NCBI RefSeq assembly: GCF_022539505.1
Contig: NC_061514.1
Location: forward strand, 38,655,769 to 38,719,768
Reading direction: 5' to 3'
Length of the DNA: 64,000 nt
Origin: Lolium rigidum
Taxonomy: Eukaryota > Streptophyta > Magnoliopsida > Poales > Poaceae
Positions 1 through 11,429 of this stretch are shown here, one piece after another; the first letter of the stretch is position 1; every line of letters begins with the position of its first letter. A program made the translations under genes and the position numbers. The notes beneath the pieces are model-generated. The model was not told the DNA's origin and searched no databases. It worked only from the letters and a program-made list of their open reading frames with translations.

Positions 1-342
1 ACCATTGAAAAATTGTTATTTGGATGTTAATCTTGCTGATAATGCTATGAAGAAACCTTTGGGGAGGATTGATAATGTTCGTATTATGGTTAACAATAAC
101 CTTGTCCCCGTTAATTTTGTTGTCTTGGATATTGAATGCAATGCATCTTGTCCCATCATATTGGGAAGACCTTTTCTTGAATCGTTGGTGCTACCATTGA
201 TATGAAGGAAGGTAATATTAAATATCAATTTCCTCTCAAGAAAGGTATGGAACACTTCCATAGAAAGAGAATGAAGTTACCTTATGATTCTATTATTAGA
301 ACAACTTATGATGTTGATGCTTCATCTCTCGACAATACTTGA
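1..342 (+). pseudogene. 3' end of a gypsy-type gag/protease-like ORF (element X), partial and frameshifted
   Basis: The translated end carries a retropepsin-like segment: an N-terminal strand NLVPVNFVVLDIECNASCP followed by IILGRPFL, the conserved ILGRPFL signature of plant Ty3/gypsy aspartic proteases. The first frame closes at 205. The conserved tail (GAT.DMKEGN then ...SLDNT) continues in another frame to a stop at 340-342, so there is a frameshift near 185. No reverse transcriptase or integrase follows: the downstream DNA is non-coding up to the LTR at 9678, which suggests a non-autonomous gag-protease element. The 5' part lies outside the window. Certain: retroelement origin. Inferred: the same element as 343-690 and 7414-9677. 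Confidence 0.75.
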
Positions 343-695
343 TTCACACTTTCTGCGCCTAGCTGAAAGGCGTTAAAGAAAAGCGCTTATGGGAGACAAC
401 CCATTATTTTACTTGTGCACTTTGTTTTATATTTGAGTCTTGGAAGTTGTTTACTACTGTAGCAACCTCTACTTATCTTTATTTTATTGCATTGTTGTGC
501 CAAGTAAAGTCTTTGATAGTAAAGCCAATACTAGATTTGGATTACTGCGCAGAAACAGATTTCTTGCTGTCACGAATTTCGACCTGCCTCTCTGTAGGTA
601 ACTCATAAAAATCTGCCAATTTACATTCGCGATCCACAAATATGTATGCAACTTTCATTCAATTTGGGAATTTTCGTTTGAGCAAGTCTGGTGCC
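343..695 (+). mobile_element. 3' non-coding internal region of element X, left part
   Basis: This non-coding stretch follows the protease-like ORF. It matches the same region of element Y (about 24690-25030), including the 'gggaga.aaccca' box and 'ttggaagttgtt.actactgtagcaacctct'. It is interrupted by element W; the last five bases (GTGCC, 691-695) are W's target-site duplication. The X sequence resumes at 7414. Confidence 0.8.
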
Positions 696-1860
696 TGTTG
701 ACTGCCAAAACCCACCGGCGGGCAGCGGCCTTGTCAACACTGTAGAGCCGGGGGGAGCCTAGAGCTGCGGCTGGCTGAGACCCCTCCGAGCGACGGCCCG
801 CAATGCTCTTCTGGTCACACGCGGCGTTGCGAAGTGCAAGGGCGTGCCACCTGACCTATACCTGGTCGGGAAGGTGATGAGGTTGCCTCGCTTAGTTTCC
901 TGCGGGGCATACATGTAAACGTTAAATACGAGCCTCGATCGGCTCTCAGGTTATCTCGTGAATCGGCTCAAAGAGCCGATCCACCCATGATCCGTGCGGG
1001 GTGCACGAATACTTGGTGGTCCTGCTTGATCAAGATGAAGCTAATGAGATCTACGACGATTTAGGGTTTTCACCACATAACCGGATCATCCTACTCCAGG
1101 TTGGGCCTTGCGGCCACGCACGGTGCTCGTAAGCCGATCCTAAACAAGGCCAAAAACCAACATGAAGTTGATCCTAGGAACATCCCGTTTAGGACTTGCG
1201 AACGCCACCCTACGTGCCACTCGGATCCTCCCCCCATTGTAAGGCCAAACTATTGCAGATATTAAACTAATCCTTGTAGAACAAGGAGCAATCGTAACGG
1301 ACCAGATCTACTAAATAATGGTCAAGCGGGGTGCCGCCCCCACACCTGAGATAGGCGTGAGGACGGCTAGATATGCAAGGGTTGCACTACGTAAGCATGC
1401 TTAAACGAAGAACAATGCTAACCCTAACACATCTAATGATAACTACGTTGCTCGCCATCAAAAACGCTTCGATACGAGCAACGCATGAACAACGTGGGGC
1501 TTGTGCTGCCTAGATCGCAAGATGCGATCTAGGCAGCATGTCGCTACCCGATAGAAACCCTCGAGATGAAGGAGTTGGCGATGCGCCGAGATTGGTTTGT
1601 TTTTGGGGTTGAACGTGAGTTGTTGTTTATTCCATAAACCCTAGGTACATATTTATAGTCCAGGGGACTTTCTAATGAGGGCGTGCACTAACCGTGCACG
1701 ACTAGGATTCTATCTCTAAACTAAAATAATAAACTACTAAATAAAGATACACGGGCAATTCAGCCCAAGACCCTTCGTGCCGAGCCGCCTTAGAATTCTT
1801 CCACAGGTAATCTTCCAAGCCCGGCCCACCTCTGGATTCGTCCAAAATCTAGTGATAACA
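696..1860 (-). repeat. 3' LTR of element W
   Basis: About 1165 bp, read TGTTATCAC... to ...GTCAACA on the minus strand. It is a near-identical direct copy of 6235-7408. A minus-strand TATA-like CTATAAATATG lies near 1649-1658. Most differences from the other LTR are one-base indels rather than substitutions. Confidence 0.88.
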
Positions 1861-2141
1861 CATGCCCCCCTGGTTTTGGAAATAACATTTCCAAAATCAT
1901 TATGCTTTCCCTTCGAAGGGTCATGTCGTAGCAGAGCAGAGCTGTCGCAGTATCCGTCATCATTGTGCCCTGTCCTCTCAGCTTCTCTGCAAAATTCGAT
2001 AGCACTGGCGTCATCTCCTCGGGAACTTATACATTAAATCTTCACCAGGCTTCTCGTTATTTAACTGTGCCGATTGATTAGTTTTCTTCATCTTCTTCCT
2101 CCTGTTCCAACCATCGGCACCCCAAAAACCCTTCGCGCACC
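1861..2141 (+). promoter_or_regulatory. Possible promoter/leader of the antisense ORF of W
   Basis: Between the polypurine tract and the antisense ORF there is a TATA-like TTATTTAAC near 2058-2066, followed by a pyrimidine-rich leader and an ATG at 2142 in the good context gcaccATGtc. This is suggestive only; no transcript evidence can be seen. Confidence 0.3.
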
Positions 2142-2638
2142 ATGTCTTCTTCCTCTTACGCTTCGTCGGGACTTTCCTTTGAATCCTCTTCCCCGAACCG
2201 ATGCCGGCACCGAGCCCACAAGAGGCCCATGCGGCCAACATCCGCCGCGCCATTGAGGCCGGGGAGGAGTCGGACCATGACTTCTCCATCCGGTCCGAGG
2301 ACGACCAATCCTCGACGGACGGGGAGAGCGACCTCCGTTTCCTCGCCGGCGGGGAATCGGAGGAGGAGAGCGACGACGATCTCTTCTCCTCGGGACGACT
2401 TCACCTCCTCCGAGGGGTGGTGGAGGAAGAAGAGGAGGAGGAGGACGATGACGACGACTCCCTCGAGGGCTACCCACCAGCAAAGCGCCTTCGCATGTGG
2501 TGGGATGACGACAGCAGCGATGATGAAGACGGGGACGAAGCCCCCGTGGAGGGCTACGGGAGTAGCGACGAGGAGCCCATCGGCAGCAGTGCCGATGAGA
2601 GCTCTGAGGATGACGACGAGGGCAGTGATGGCCCGTAG
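2142..2638 (+). pseudogene. Acidic antisense ORF (aORF-like) of element W, frameshifted
   Basis: The best start is the ATG at 2142 (MSSSSYASSGLSFESSSP...). After about 18 codons the coding signal moves to the frame that starts with the Met at 2201 and runs 145 residues to 2638. The protein is strongly acidic, with runs of E, D and S and a block EEEEEEEDDDDD, plus one basic patch PPAKRLRMWW that could act as a nuclear localisation signal. Near the start it has EAHAANIRRAIEAGEES. It is antisense to gag and lies between gag and the 3' LTR, the place where plant Tat-lineage elements are known to carry antisense extra ORFs. Function unknown. The frameshift near 2195 may be a sequencing error. Confidence 0.5.
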
Positions 2639-2711
2639 ATAGGACCCCTAGCATAGGGCCAGTAATAGCAGATGGGGCAATGTATCCCCTAGTATTTCCT
2701 TTTGAGGGCAA

Positions 2712-3737
2712 TTAGCTCCTTATGTAAGAAATCTCGCCTATCAATGAAGAACTGTTCCCCAATTCGAGTTTGCCGATTTCTTCTGAGTTTGATTGAGCCG
2801 ATTTGCCTCTCTGCCAATGTGTAATGAGCCGATAACAACGCATCGGTCCTTCAACAGAGCGATCTACCAGGCCTGTTGCCCCCCGAGTCTCAGCCAATGC
2901 AAAACAGAGACGAGGAATACGCGCATGAACTGTGGAGACCTGGGCCTGATCGTGTGTGGGGACGTTCCTTATGCAGCGTCAGCCGATTTGAACACAAATC
3001 GGCTTCTCTGAGCGGAAAGCCTTCAAGGTGAGCTGCCCCCCGAGCTCTTTCTCGAGGCGAGAATGTGCCACAGCCGATCCTCTTTCTTCCTCTGTCAGCC
3101 GATAATTTTTCGTTTCAGCTGCACTAGCCCCACAGATTGGAAGTCCTGGATTTGGTGAAGGCTTGATAATCCTCGCACAACTAGAGTCGATGGCTACACA
3201 TCGGCTGTTTCTTGATTCTGAAGTCGATGTCTGCTTGCATCGGCTGTGCTCGAAAATTTTCGAATTTTCACTTTTATTTTTACAGCCGACCCGTGCATCG
3301 GCCCCCATATTTCAATACCCATCAACAAAAGATGAGATGCTTACGTTGCATATCCTCGTATTTTTATATACTCAGGTGCCCCCGAGCCGATTCTGTCAAG
3401 AAAATTGATGGTATCGGCTCGTTGGATAACATGTTGAACCCAGGTAGAAAGGCAGGTGAGGATAATTTTGGCCGATTGCTGGAATCGGCCTCCACGTTGC
3501 TTGCTCGTTGAAGGTTTTGTAAGTTCCCTTCGTAAACCTTTTGGGGCCGATCACAAGGATCAGCCTCTCCTGGTTTGCCCATTGGTTTGATCTTGCTACT
3601 TGGTCAGGCTGGATGAAACCAACCCAACCTCTGACTTGATGCGCTTGCTGTCGTCCACCTTGAGTGCTCCGTAGAGTCGTGGAGCGCTACGCTCTGTCGG
3701 CAAGACGAGTACCATGTTTGTGCCAGCCGATTTCTCA
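2712..3737 (-). other. Non-coding internal region of W rich in GCCGAT/ATCGGC
   Basis: No convincing coding frame is present. The hexamer GCCGAT or its complement recurs every 50-100 bp here (for example at 2770, 2791, 2826, 2979, 3071, 3097, 3380, 3470, 3725). See findings. Confidence 0.55.
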
Positions 3738-6234
3738 TCATCGGCTTTCCTCTCGTTTAGGGCGCCACTCCATTTTCCGTGGACGACCCTCTTCATCCGG
3801 GGTTCGCCGAACCTTTGCAGCCGGATCAGGCCGTGCCTTTCTTAGCGTATGCGGTACAACCTTTCGGCTTCCTCCGGGCCGCGCAATCGCTGAACCCTGC
3901 GCTTCGGGAACGGCTGAGTCCGTCGGGGCACCACCTTGGCCGGTGGTACTGTCTTCTTCCACTTCTCCCTCGTCTTCCGAATCTTCAAGATCTGCCCAAC
4001 GAGGTGACTCGGCGCGTTTGCTTTGTGGCGGGAGAGGCCCTAAGCGCTCGAACACGGACACGTTGGCTGCCTCCTTCTTTTTCGATTGCATTACGGGCAA
4101 TTGCCGATTGTGGGCAATCGGCTCATTCCTGAATCCCAGCGGTGTCCGAAGAAGGGGCAGTCCCGATGTCCGGTGTTGTCATCTTGCTCCCTGGATGCTT
4201 CCGTGGCACAGCGCTCGTGCTCCTCCTCATCGCGATTCTGCCGACGATGTCTTCTGGCTTCTCTAGCCAAACGATCTTCTCTATCATCGTAATTTGGTCG
4301 CCGGCGTTGGTCATACTGGCATGTTGATGCTGAACGAGGGACCTGGCTGGCAACCTTCAGGGTAGGTGATTTCTACCATGTTAACGGCGGGGAAGGGTTG
4401 GGTGTCGACCTTCATGGCGTACTGGTTGAAAATTAGCCGCCCCTTCTCTATCGCCGCTTGGATGTGCTGACGCCACACCCGGCAGTCATTGGTGGCATGG
4501 GAAAGCGAGTTGTGGAATTTGCAGTACGGCTTTCCATTTAGCTCTTTCGCCGTGGGGAACTTGAGACCTTCAGGAACCGTCAACTGTTTCTCCTTGAGCA
4601 GGAGGTCGAAGATTTGTTCAGTTTTGGTCACGTCAAAATCAAATCCCCTAGGCGGCCCTGGCGGCTTTACCCATTTGCAGGCCACAGGGGTTCCTCCCTG
4701 AGTCCACTCAGCCACTGCTATCTCTTGGCCTCCCGCAGGCACTTCATCCTCCTCCGTATCGACCATGACTACTGCACGCTTGAACTTGTCTTGGTACAGG
4801 TCGGGGTGGCGCTTGTTCATATGCTGATAGTTTCTGAACCATGTGCGCCGGCGAGGGATAATCTGCTTGGGAGGCCATGTCCTTGAGCCGTGTTGCAAGG
4901 CCACGCTATCGCCAACTCGACCGCTTCCTTTTCGGTTATACGAACCGAATAACATCGGTTCCTAAGATTCCTGAAGCGCTGGATGTGATTCTGTCACCGT
5001 TTCCCGCGCTTCGGCGTAGTTGTGCTAGATCGGCAATGCCGGACTCGGAAGCTTCGAATGGTATTGCATATGGAACTGTTCTTCCAATTGCTTCCAAGAC
5101 TCGGATGGAGTTCGCTGGTAGAGAGGTGTACCATCCAAAAGCCGATCCCGTGAGGGACTGTGAAAAGAGCCTCACGCGTAGCTGATCCGACACCGAAGCC
5201 GGTCCTAGTTGAGCCAAATATCGGCCGATGTGCTCGATGGAGCTGGAGCCATCCGATCCACCGAATTTGGAGAAGTCGAGGAGCCGATATTTTGGTGGCA
5301 GCGGGATCATCTCGTAATCGTCGGGGTACGGCTTGGAATAGCCGATCGCCCTTCTTTTCGGCATCATGCCGAACCGGTCTCTCGATATGGTACTCGATCC
5401 GATCCGTCGTGCCGGCCGTAGGAGTTGCACTCGAAGATTCGCCGGGGTGGCGTACTTGGCCTGCCACGTTTGCTTTTCCAGCTCCGAGCCAGCTGCGGGA
5501 GCCGGGCTCGGGAGTTTCGTCGGTGTGGCGTATTTGGTTAGCCACGTACTGCTCTGTCGCCGACGTTCCTCCTCGTCTTCGCCGGAGTCCCCGATGTTGT
5601 GGCCTGGTTTGTGAGTGCCCGAGTCACCACAATCCGGCACATACATGCACGCGTACCCATGAGGGATCTCCTTAGGCGCCTCCATTAAGAACCGGTAGTC
5701 ACTGGGGTCGCCACCAATTCTGCAGACGAGGAATGCCGGTGTAGTCGGCACTTCAGCAGGTGCTGCCAACGCAAATGGCAGCGGTGGACGGGACCGGAAT
5801 GGCAACTCTCCTTGATGCGTCCCGAGAGCTGGTCCTGACGGCGAGTACCGGTGGCTCATGATCTCCTGGATCACGCGCGAGCGACACGCTCCGAGCACGT
5901 TGACCAAGTTCTCGCAGTGGCGGTGTAGCGAGTGAGCCACCGGGTAGTTGATCTCTCGCCACGGACCCTCGGTGCGTTCCTCCGACGAGGTAGAGAGGTC
6001 TATCCCATCGAGTGCACCTTCCGGTGAGAACCCCTTCCATCCGATGCCACCGTAACGGGTTCTCCGGAAAGAGCCGATGAGGTCGGCTTCGAGGGTAGCC
6101 TTGATCTCGTTGTATTGCTTCTTGAGGTCGTCGAGGCGGATCCTCGTAGGTGACCGGCGTGCCGTCCGCCATCTCGGATGTAGATGGCGATGTGGTTGAT
6201 GTAGACGATAGTCCCACCGGGCGTGCCGCGAATG
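3738..6234 (-). pseudogene. gag of element W, broken by frameshifts
   Basis: Gag would form the virus-like particle core of the element. On the minus strand the order is: an N-terminal region (6120-5560) with LVNVLGACRSRVIQEIMSHR; a retrotransposon-gag domain with FSKFGGSDG and LTGSAFGWYTSLP (about 5290-5115); a frame change, after which a second frame (4955-4311) carries a CCHC-like knuckle region CKFHNSLSHATNDC and ends ...PSFSINMPV; a third segment (4353-4123); and a C-terminal piece with VFERLGPLPPQSK (4100-3738). At least three frame changes or stops separate these pieces. Nothing resembling protease, RT or integrase follows. The order and motifs are those of Tat/RIRE2-type grass gypsy gag. 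The product cannot be made as written unless the shifts are sequencing errors. Confidence 0.75.
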
Positions 6235-7408
6235 TGTTGACCGGCCAAAACCCACCGGCGGGCAGCGGCCTTGTCAACACCGTAGAGCCGGGGGAGCCTA
6301 GAGCTGCGGCCGGCTGAGACCCCTCCGAGCGACGGCCCGCAATGCTCTTCTCGGTCACACGCGGCGTTGCGAAGTGCAAGGGCGTGCCACCTGACCTATA
6401 CCTGGTCGAGGAAGGTGATGAGGTTGCCTCGCTTAGTTTCCTGCAGGGCATACATGTAAACGTTAAATACGAGCCTCGATCGGCTCTCGAGGTTATCCCG
6501 TGAATCGGCTCAAAGAGCCGATCCACCCATGATCCGTGCGGGGTGCACGAATACTTGGTGGTCCTCGCTTGATCAAGATGAAGCTAATGAGATCTACGAC
6601 GATTTAGGGTTTTCACCACATAACCGGATCATCCTACTCCAGTGTTGGGCCTTGCGGCCACGCACGGTGCTCGTAAGCCGATCCTAAACAAGGCCAAAAA
6701 CCAACATGAAGTTGATCCTAGGAACATCCCGTTTAGGACTTGCGAACGCCACCCTACGTGCCACTCGGATCCTCCCCCCATTGTAAGGCCAAACTATTGC
6801 AGATATTAAACTAATCCTTGTAGAACAAGGAGCAATCGTAACGGACCGGATCTACTAAATAATGGTCAAGCGGGTGCCGCCCCCACACCTGAGATAGGCG
6901 TGAGGACGGCTAGATATGCAAGGGTTGCACTACGTAAGCATGCTTAAACGAAGAACAATGCTAACCCTAACACATCTAATGATAACTACGTTGCTCGCCA
7001 TCAAAAACGCTTCGAGTACGAGCAACGCATGAACAACGTGGGGCTTGTGCTGCCTAGATCGCAAGATGCGATCTAGGCAAGCATGTCGCTTACCCGATAG
7101 AAACCCTCGAGATGAAGGAGTTGGCGATGCGCCGAGATTGGTTTGTTTTTGGGGTTGAACGTGAGTTGTTGTTTATTCCATAAACCCTAGGTACATATTT
7201 ATAGTCCAGGGGACTTTCTAATGAGGGCGTGCACTAACCGTGCACGACTAGGATTCTATCTCTAAACTAAAATAATAAACTACTAAATAAAGATACACGG
7301 GCAATTCAGCCCAAGACCCTTCGTGCCGAGCCGCCTTAGAATTCTTCCACGAGTAATCTTCCAAGCCCGGCCCACCTCTCGGATTCGTCCAAAATCTGGT
7401 GATAACGA
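6235..7408 (-). repeat. 5' LTR of element W
   Basis: About 1174 bp, the direct partner of 696-1860. Its last bases read 'gataacga' where the left LTR has 'gataaca', one of several one-base indels between the two. A minus-strand TATA-like CTATAAATATG lies near 7195-7204. It is followed by the target duplication GTGCC at 7409-7413. Confidence 0.88.
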
Positions 7409-7413
7409 GTGCC

Positions 7414-9677
7414 TCAATAAAATTCGTCTTTACGTGATCGTTCGTTTTGACTGATTCCGCCTTTTATTTCGCATTGCCTGTTTTGCTCGTGTTGGATGGA
7501 TTTCTTTGTTCCATTAACGTCCGAGTAGCTTTGTGCAATGTCCGGAAGTGTTAAGAATGATTGTGTCACCTCTGAACATGTGAATTTTTGATTATGCACT
7601 AACCCTCTAATGAGTTGTTTCGAGTTTGGTGTGGAGGAAGTTTTCAAGGGTCAAGAGAGGAGGATGATACAACATGATCAAGAAGAGTGAAAGGTCAAAG
7701 CTTGGGGATGCCCCCGTGGTTCATCCCTGCATATTTTAAGAAGACCCAAGCATCTAAGCTTGGGGATGCCCAAGGCATCTCTTCTTCATCGACAACTTAT
7801 CAGGTTCCTCTAGTGACACTATATTTTTATTCCGTCACATCTTATGTGCTTTACTTGGAGCGTCTGTTTGCTTTTGTTTTTGTTTTTGTTTTTGTTTGAA
7901 TAAGATCGGATCCTAGCATTCTTTGTGTGGGAGAGAGACACGCTCCGCTGTTTCGTATGAACACATATGTTCTTAGCTTCATCTGCTTTAATGTTCATTG
8001 CGAAAGTTGGACTATTTCATTCATTGTTATATGGTTGGAAACGGAAAATGCCGCATGTGGTAAATGGTTTAATGTCTTGAATAATGTGATACTTGGCAAT
8101 TGTTGTGCTCATATAGATCTTGTTTAAGCTCTTGCATCATGTACCTTGTACTCATTAATGAATAACTACATAGAGCTTGTTAAAATTTGGTTTGCATGAT
8201 TGATCTCTAGAGTCTAGATATTTTCTGGTTAAGGTGTTTGAACAACAAGGAGACAATGTAAAGTCTTATAATAGCTACAATATGTTCATATGTGAGTCTT
8301 GTTGCACCTTTTATACTTGAGTTTGCTTCAAACAACCTTGCTAGCCTAGCCTTGTATCGAGAGGAATTCTTCTCATGCATCCAAATCCTTGAGCCAACCA
8401 CTATGCCATTTGTGTCCACCATACCTACCTACTACATGGTATTTCTCCGCCATTCCAAAGTACATTACTTGAGTGCTACCTTTAAAATTTCATTCTTTGT
8501 CTTTACAATATATAGCTCATGGGACAAAATAGCCTTAAAAACTATTGTGGTGAAGAATATGTACTTATGTGTCTTATTTCTTAAGAAGTTGCTTGTTGAG
8601 CGGTAACCATGTTTCTGGGGACGCCATCAACTTTTACCTTTGTTGAATATCATGCGAGTTGCTATGCATGTTCGTCTTGTCTGAAGTAAGGGAGATTTTC
8701 ATGATCAAATGGTTTGAGTATGCATAATGTTAGAGAAAAACATTGGGCCGCTAACTAAAGCCATGATTCATGGTGGAAGTTTCAGTTTGGACAACTAATC
8801 CTCAATCTCTTATGAGAATATTAACTCGTTGTTGAATGCTTATGCATTAAAGAGGAGTCCATTATCTCGTTGTCTATGTTGTCCCGGTATGGATGTCTAA
8901 GTTGAGAATAATCAAAAGCGAGAAATCCAATGCGAGCTTTCTCCTTAGACCTTTGTACGAGCGGCATAGAGGTACCCCTTTGTGACACTTGGTTGAAACA
9001 TATGCTATGCAATGATAATCCATGTTAATCCAAGCTAATTAGGACAAGGTGCGAGCACTATTAGTATACTATGCATGAGGCTTGCAACTTATAAGATGTC
9101 TTATACATAACACATATGCTTTATTACTACCGTTGACAAAATTGTTTCTTGTTTTCAAAATGAAAAGCTCTAGCACAAATATAGTAATCAATGCTTCCTC
9201 TGCGAAGGGCCTATCTTTTACTTTATTGTTGAGTCGGTTTGCCTATTCTTTCTATCCTGTAAGCAAACACTTGTACCAACTGTGTGCATTGATTCTTACA
9301 TGTTTACCTATTGCACTTGTTATATTACTTTGTGTTGACAATTATGCATGAGATATACATGTTGAAATTGAAAGCAACCGCTGAAACTTACATCTTCCTT
9401 TGTGTTGCTTCAATGCCTTTACTTTGAATTTATTGCTTTATGAGTAACTCTTATGCAAGTCTTATTGATGCTTGTCTTGAAAGTATTATTCATGAAAAGT
9501 CTTTGCTATATGATTCATTAGTTTACTCATTATCTTCATCATTGCTTCGAATCGCTGCATTCATCTCATATGCGTTACAATAGTATGATCAAGATTATGA
9601 TAGCATGTCACTTCAGAAATTATCTTTGTTATCGTTTACCTACTCGAGCGCGAGTAGGAACTAAGCTTGGGGATGCT
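7414..9677 (+). mobile_element. 3' non-coding internal region of element X, right part, ending in a polypurine tract
   Basis: Continues 343-690 after the W insertion and aligns along its whole length with 25024-27256 of element Y. There is no coding potential beyond short shadow ORFs. It ends with AAGCTTGGGGATGCT (9663-9677), a polypurine tract directly before the LTR at 9678. Two more copies of AAGCTTGGGGATGCC lie at 7699 and 7756. Confidence 0.8.
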
Positions 9678-11278
9678 TGATACGTCCCAAACGTATCTAT
9701 AGTTTCTTATGTTCCATGCTACTTTTATGATGATACTCACATGTTTTATATACATTATATGTCATATTTATGCATTTTCCGGCACTAACCTATTGACGAG
9801 ATGCCGAAGAGCCGATTCTGTTTTTCGCTGTTTTTGGTTTCAGAAATCCTAGTAAGGAAATATTCTCGGAATTGGACAAAATCAACGCCCAGGGTCGTAT
9901 TTTCACACGAAGCTTCCAGAAGACCGAAGGAGTCACGAAGTGGGGCCACGGGGTGCCTCCACAGTAGGGCGGCGCGGCCTACAGGGGGCCCGCGTGGCCC
10001 TGTTGTGTGGGGCCCCCGTGAAGCTCCTCGACCTGCCCTTCCGCCTACTTAAAGTCTTCGTCGCGAAACCCCCAGTACCGAGAGCCACGATACGGAAAAC
10101 CTTCCAGAGACGCCGCCGCCGCCAATCCCATCTCGGGGGAGTCAGGAGATCGCCTCCGGCACCCTGCCGGAGAGGGGAATCATCTCCCGGAGGTCTTTTC
10201 ATCGCCATGATCGCCTCCGGATCGATGTGTGAGTAGTCCACCCCTAGACTATGGGTCCATAGCAGTAGCTAGATGGTTGTCTTCTCCTCATTGTGCTATC
10301 ATATTAGATCTTGTGAGCTGCCTATCATGATCAAGATCATCTATTTGTAATCCTTCATGTTGTGTTTGTTGGGATCCGATGGATATTGAATACTATGTCA
10401 AGTTGATTATCAATCTATCATATATGTTATTTATGTTCTTGCATGCTCTCTGTTGCTAGTAGAGGCTCTGGCCAAGTTGATACTTGTGACTCCAAGAGGG
10501 AGTATTTATGCTCGATAGTGGGTTCATGCCTCCATTAAATCTGGGACGATGGACGGAAAGTTCTAAGGTTGTGGATGTGCTGTTGCTACTAGGGATAAAA
10601 CATCGATGCTTTGTCTAAGGATATTTGTGTTGATTACATTACGCACCATACTTAATGCAATTGTCCGTTGTTTACAACTTAATACCGGAGGGGTTCGGAT
10701 GATAACCTCGAAGGTGGACTTTTTAGGCATAGATGCATGCTCGGATAGCGGTCTATGTACTTTGTCGTAATGCCCCGATTAAATCTCATAGTACTCATCA
10801 TGATATATGTATGTGCATTGTTATGCCTTCTTTATTTGTCAATTGCCCAACTGTAATTTGTTCACCCAACATCTCGCTATCTTATGGGAGAGACACCACT
10901 AGTGATCTGTGGACCCCGGTCCTATTCTTTACATCCGAAATACAATCTACTGCAATTGTTCTTTACTCGTTCTTCGCAAACAAACATCATCATCCACACT
11001 ATACATCTAATCCTTTGTTACAGAGCAAGCCGGTGAGATTGACAACCTCACCGTTACGTTGGGGCAAAGTACTCGTGATTGTGTTGTGCAGGTTCCACGT
11101 TGGCGCCGGAATCCCCGGTGTTGCGCCGCACTACACTCCGCCGCCATCAACCTTCAACGTGCTTCTTGGCTCCTACCGGTTCGATAACCTTGGTTTCTTA
11201 CTGAGGGAAAACTTGCTGCTGTGCGCATCACACCTTCCTCTTGGGGTTCCCAACGGACGTGTTAACTACGCGCAATCA
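9678..11278 (+). repeat. LTR of element X (TGATACGTCCC...), about 1.6 kb
   Basis: It starts TGATACGTCCCAAACG immediately after a polypurine tract and ends ...GCGCAATCA. It looks like the abundant Triticeae Sabrina-type LTR (recognised from memory, not verified). Unusually it has internal sequence on both sides: the X 3' internal region on its left and a primer-binding site on its right. A TATA-like TACTTAAAG lies near 10047. The first 280 bp resemble the LTR of element Y, after which the two diverge. Confidence 0.8.
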
Positions 11279-11362
11279 AGCTCTTTTTCTGGCGCCGTTG
11301 CTGGGGACGTGAAGAAAAGTTACTCCACAAAGATTTCTAACTCCCACGTCAACTGCACGCCA
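11279..11362 (+). mobile_element. Primer-binding site and start of an internal domain after the X LTR
   Basis: TGGCGCCGTTGCTGGGGA (11290-11307) is a one-base variant of TGGCGCCGTTGCCGGGGA, the site used with tRNA-Asp by many plant gypsy elements. Only 55 bp of internal sequence follow before the inverted X LTR fragment begins, so the second element body is lost. Confidence 0.7.
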
Positions 11363-11429
11363 GCAGATAGCACAATGAGGAGAAGACAACCATCTAGCTA
11401 CTGCTATGGACCCATAGTCCAGGGGTGGA
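11363..11429 (-). repeat. Inverted fragment of an X LTR, left of element Y
   Basis: This is the reverse complement of about 10242-10306 of the X LTR (box 'ctatgggtccatagcag'). It ends with GTGGA (11425-11429), the target duplication of element Y. The same LTR resumes at 28655. Confidence 0.85.

Larger units (their letters stand above)
696..7408 (-). mobile_element. Element W: complete, non-autonomous Tat-like gypsy LTR retrotransposon, gag only
   Basis: Two direct LTRs (696-1860 and 6235-7408) flank a 4.37-kb internal domain, and a 5-bp duplication GTGCC lies at 691-695 and 7409-7413. Orientation is minus: gag reads from right to left. A polypurine tract (AGGGGGGCATG on the minus strand, plus-strand 1861-1871) abuts the left (3') LTR. 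The primer site beside the right (5') LTR reads roughly GGCACGCCCGGTGGGAC on the minus strand; I believe this is a usual primer site of grass Tat/RIRE2-type elements, but this is from memory. There is no protease, RT or integrase coding, so it is non-autonomous. An acidic ORF lies antisense between gag and the 3' LTR. Confidence 0.85.

Noticed and set aside
5160..5675. Plus-strand ORF of 171 codons
   Set aside because: Complement shadow of the W gag; no recognisable protein.
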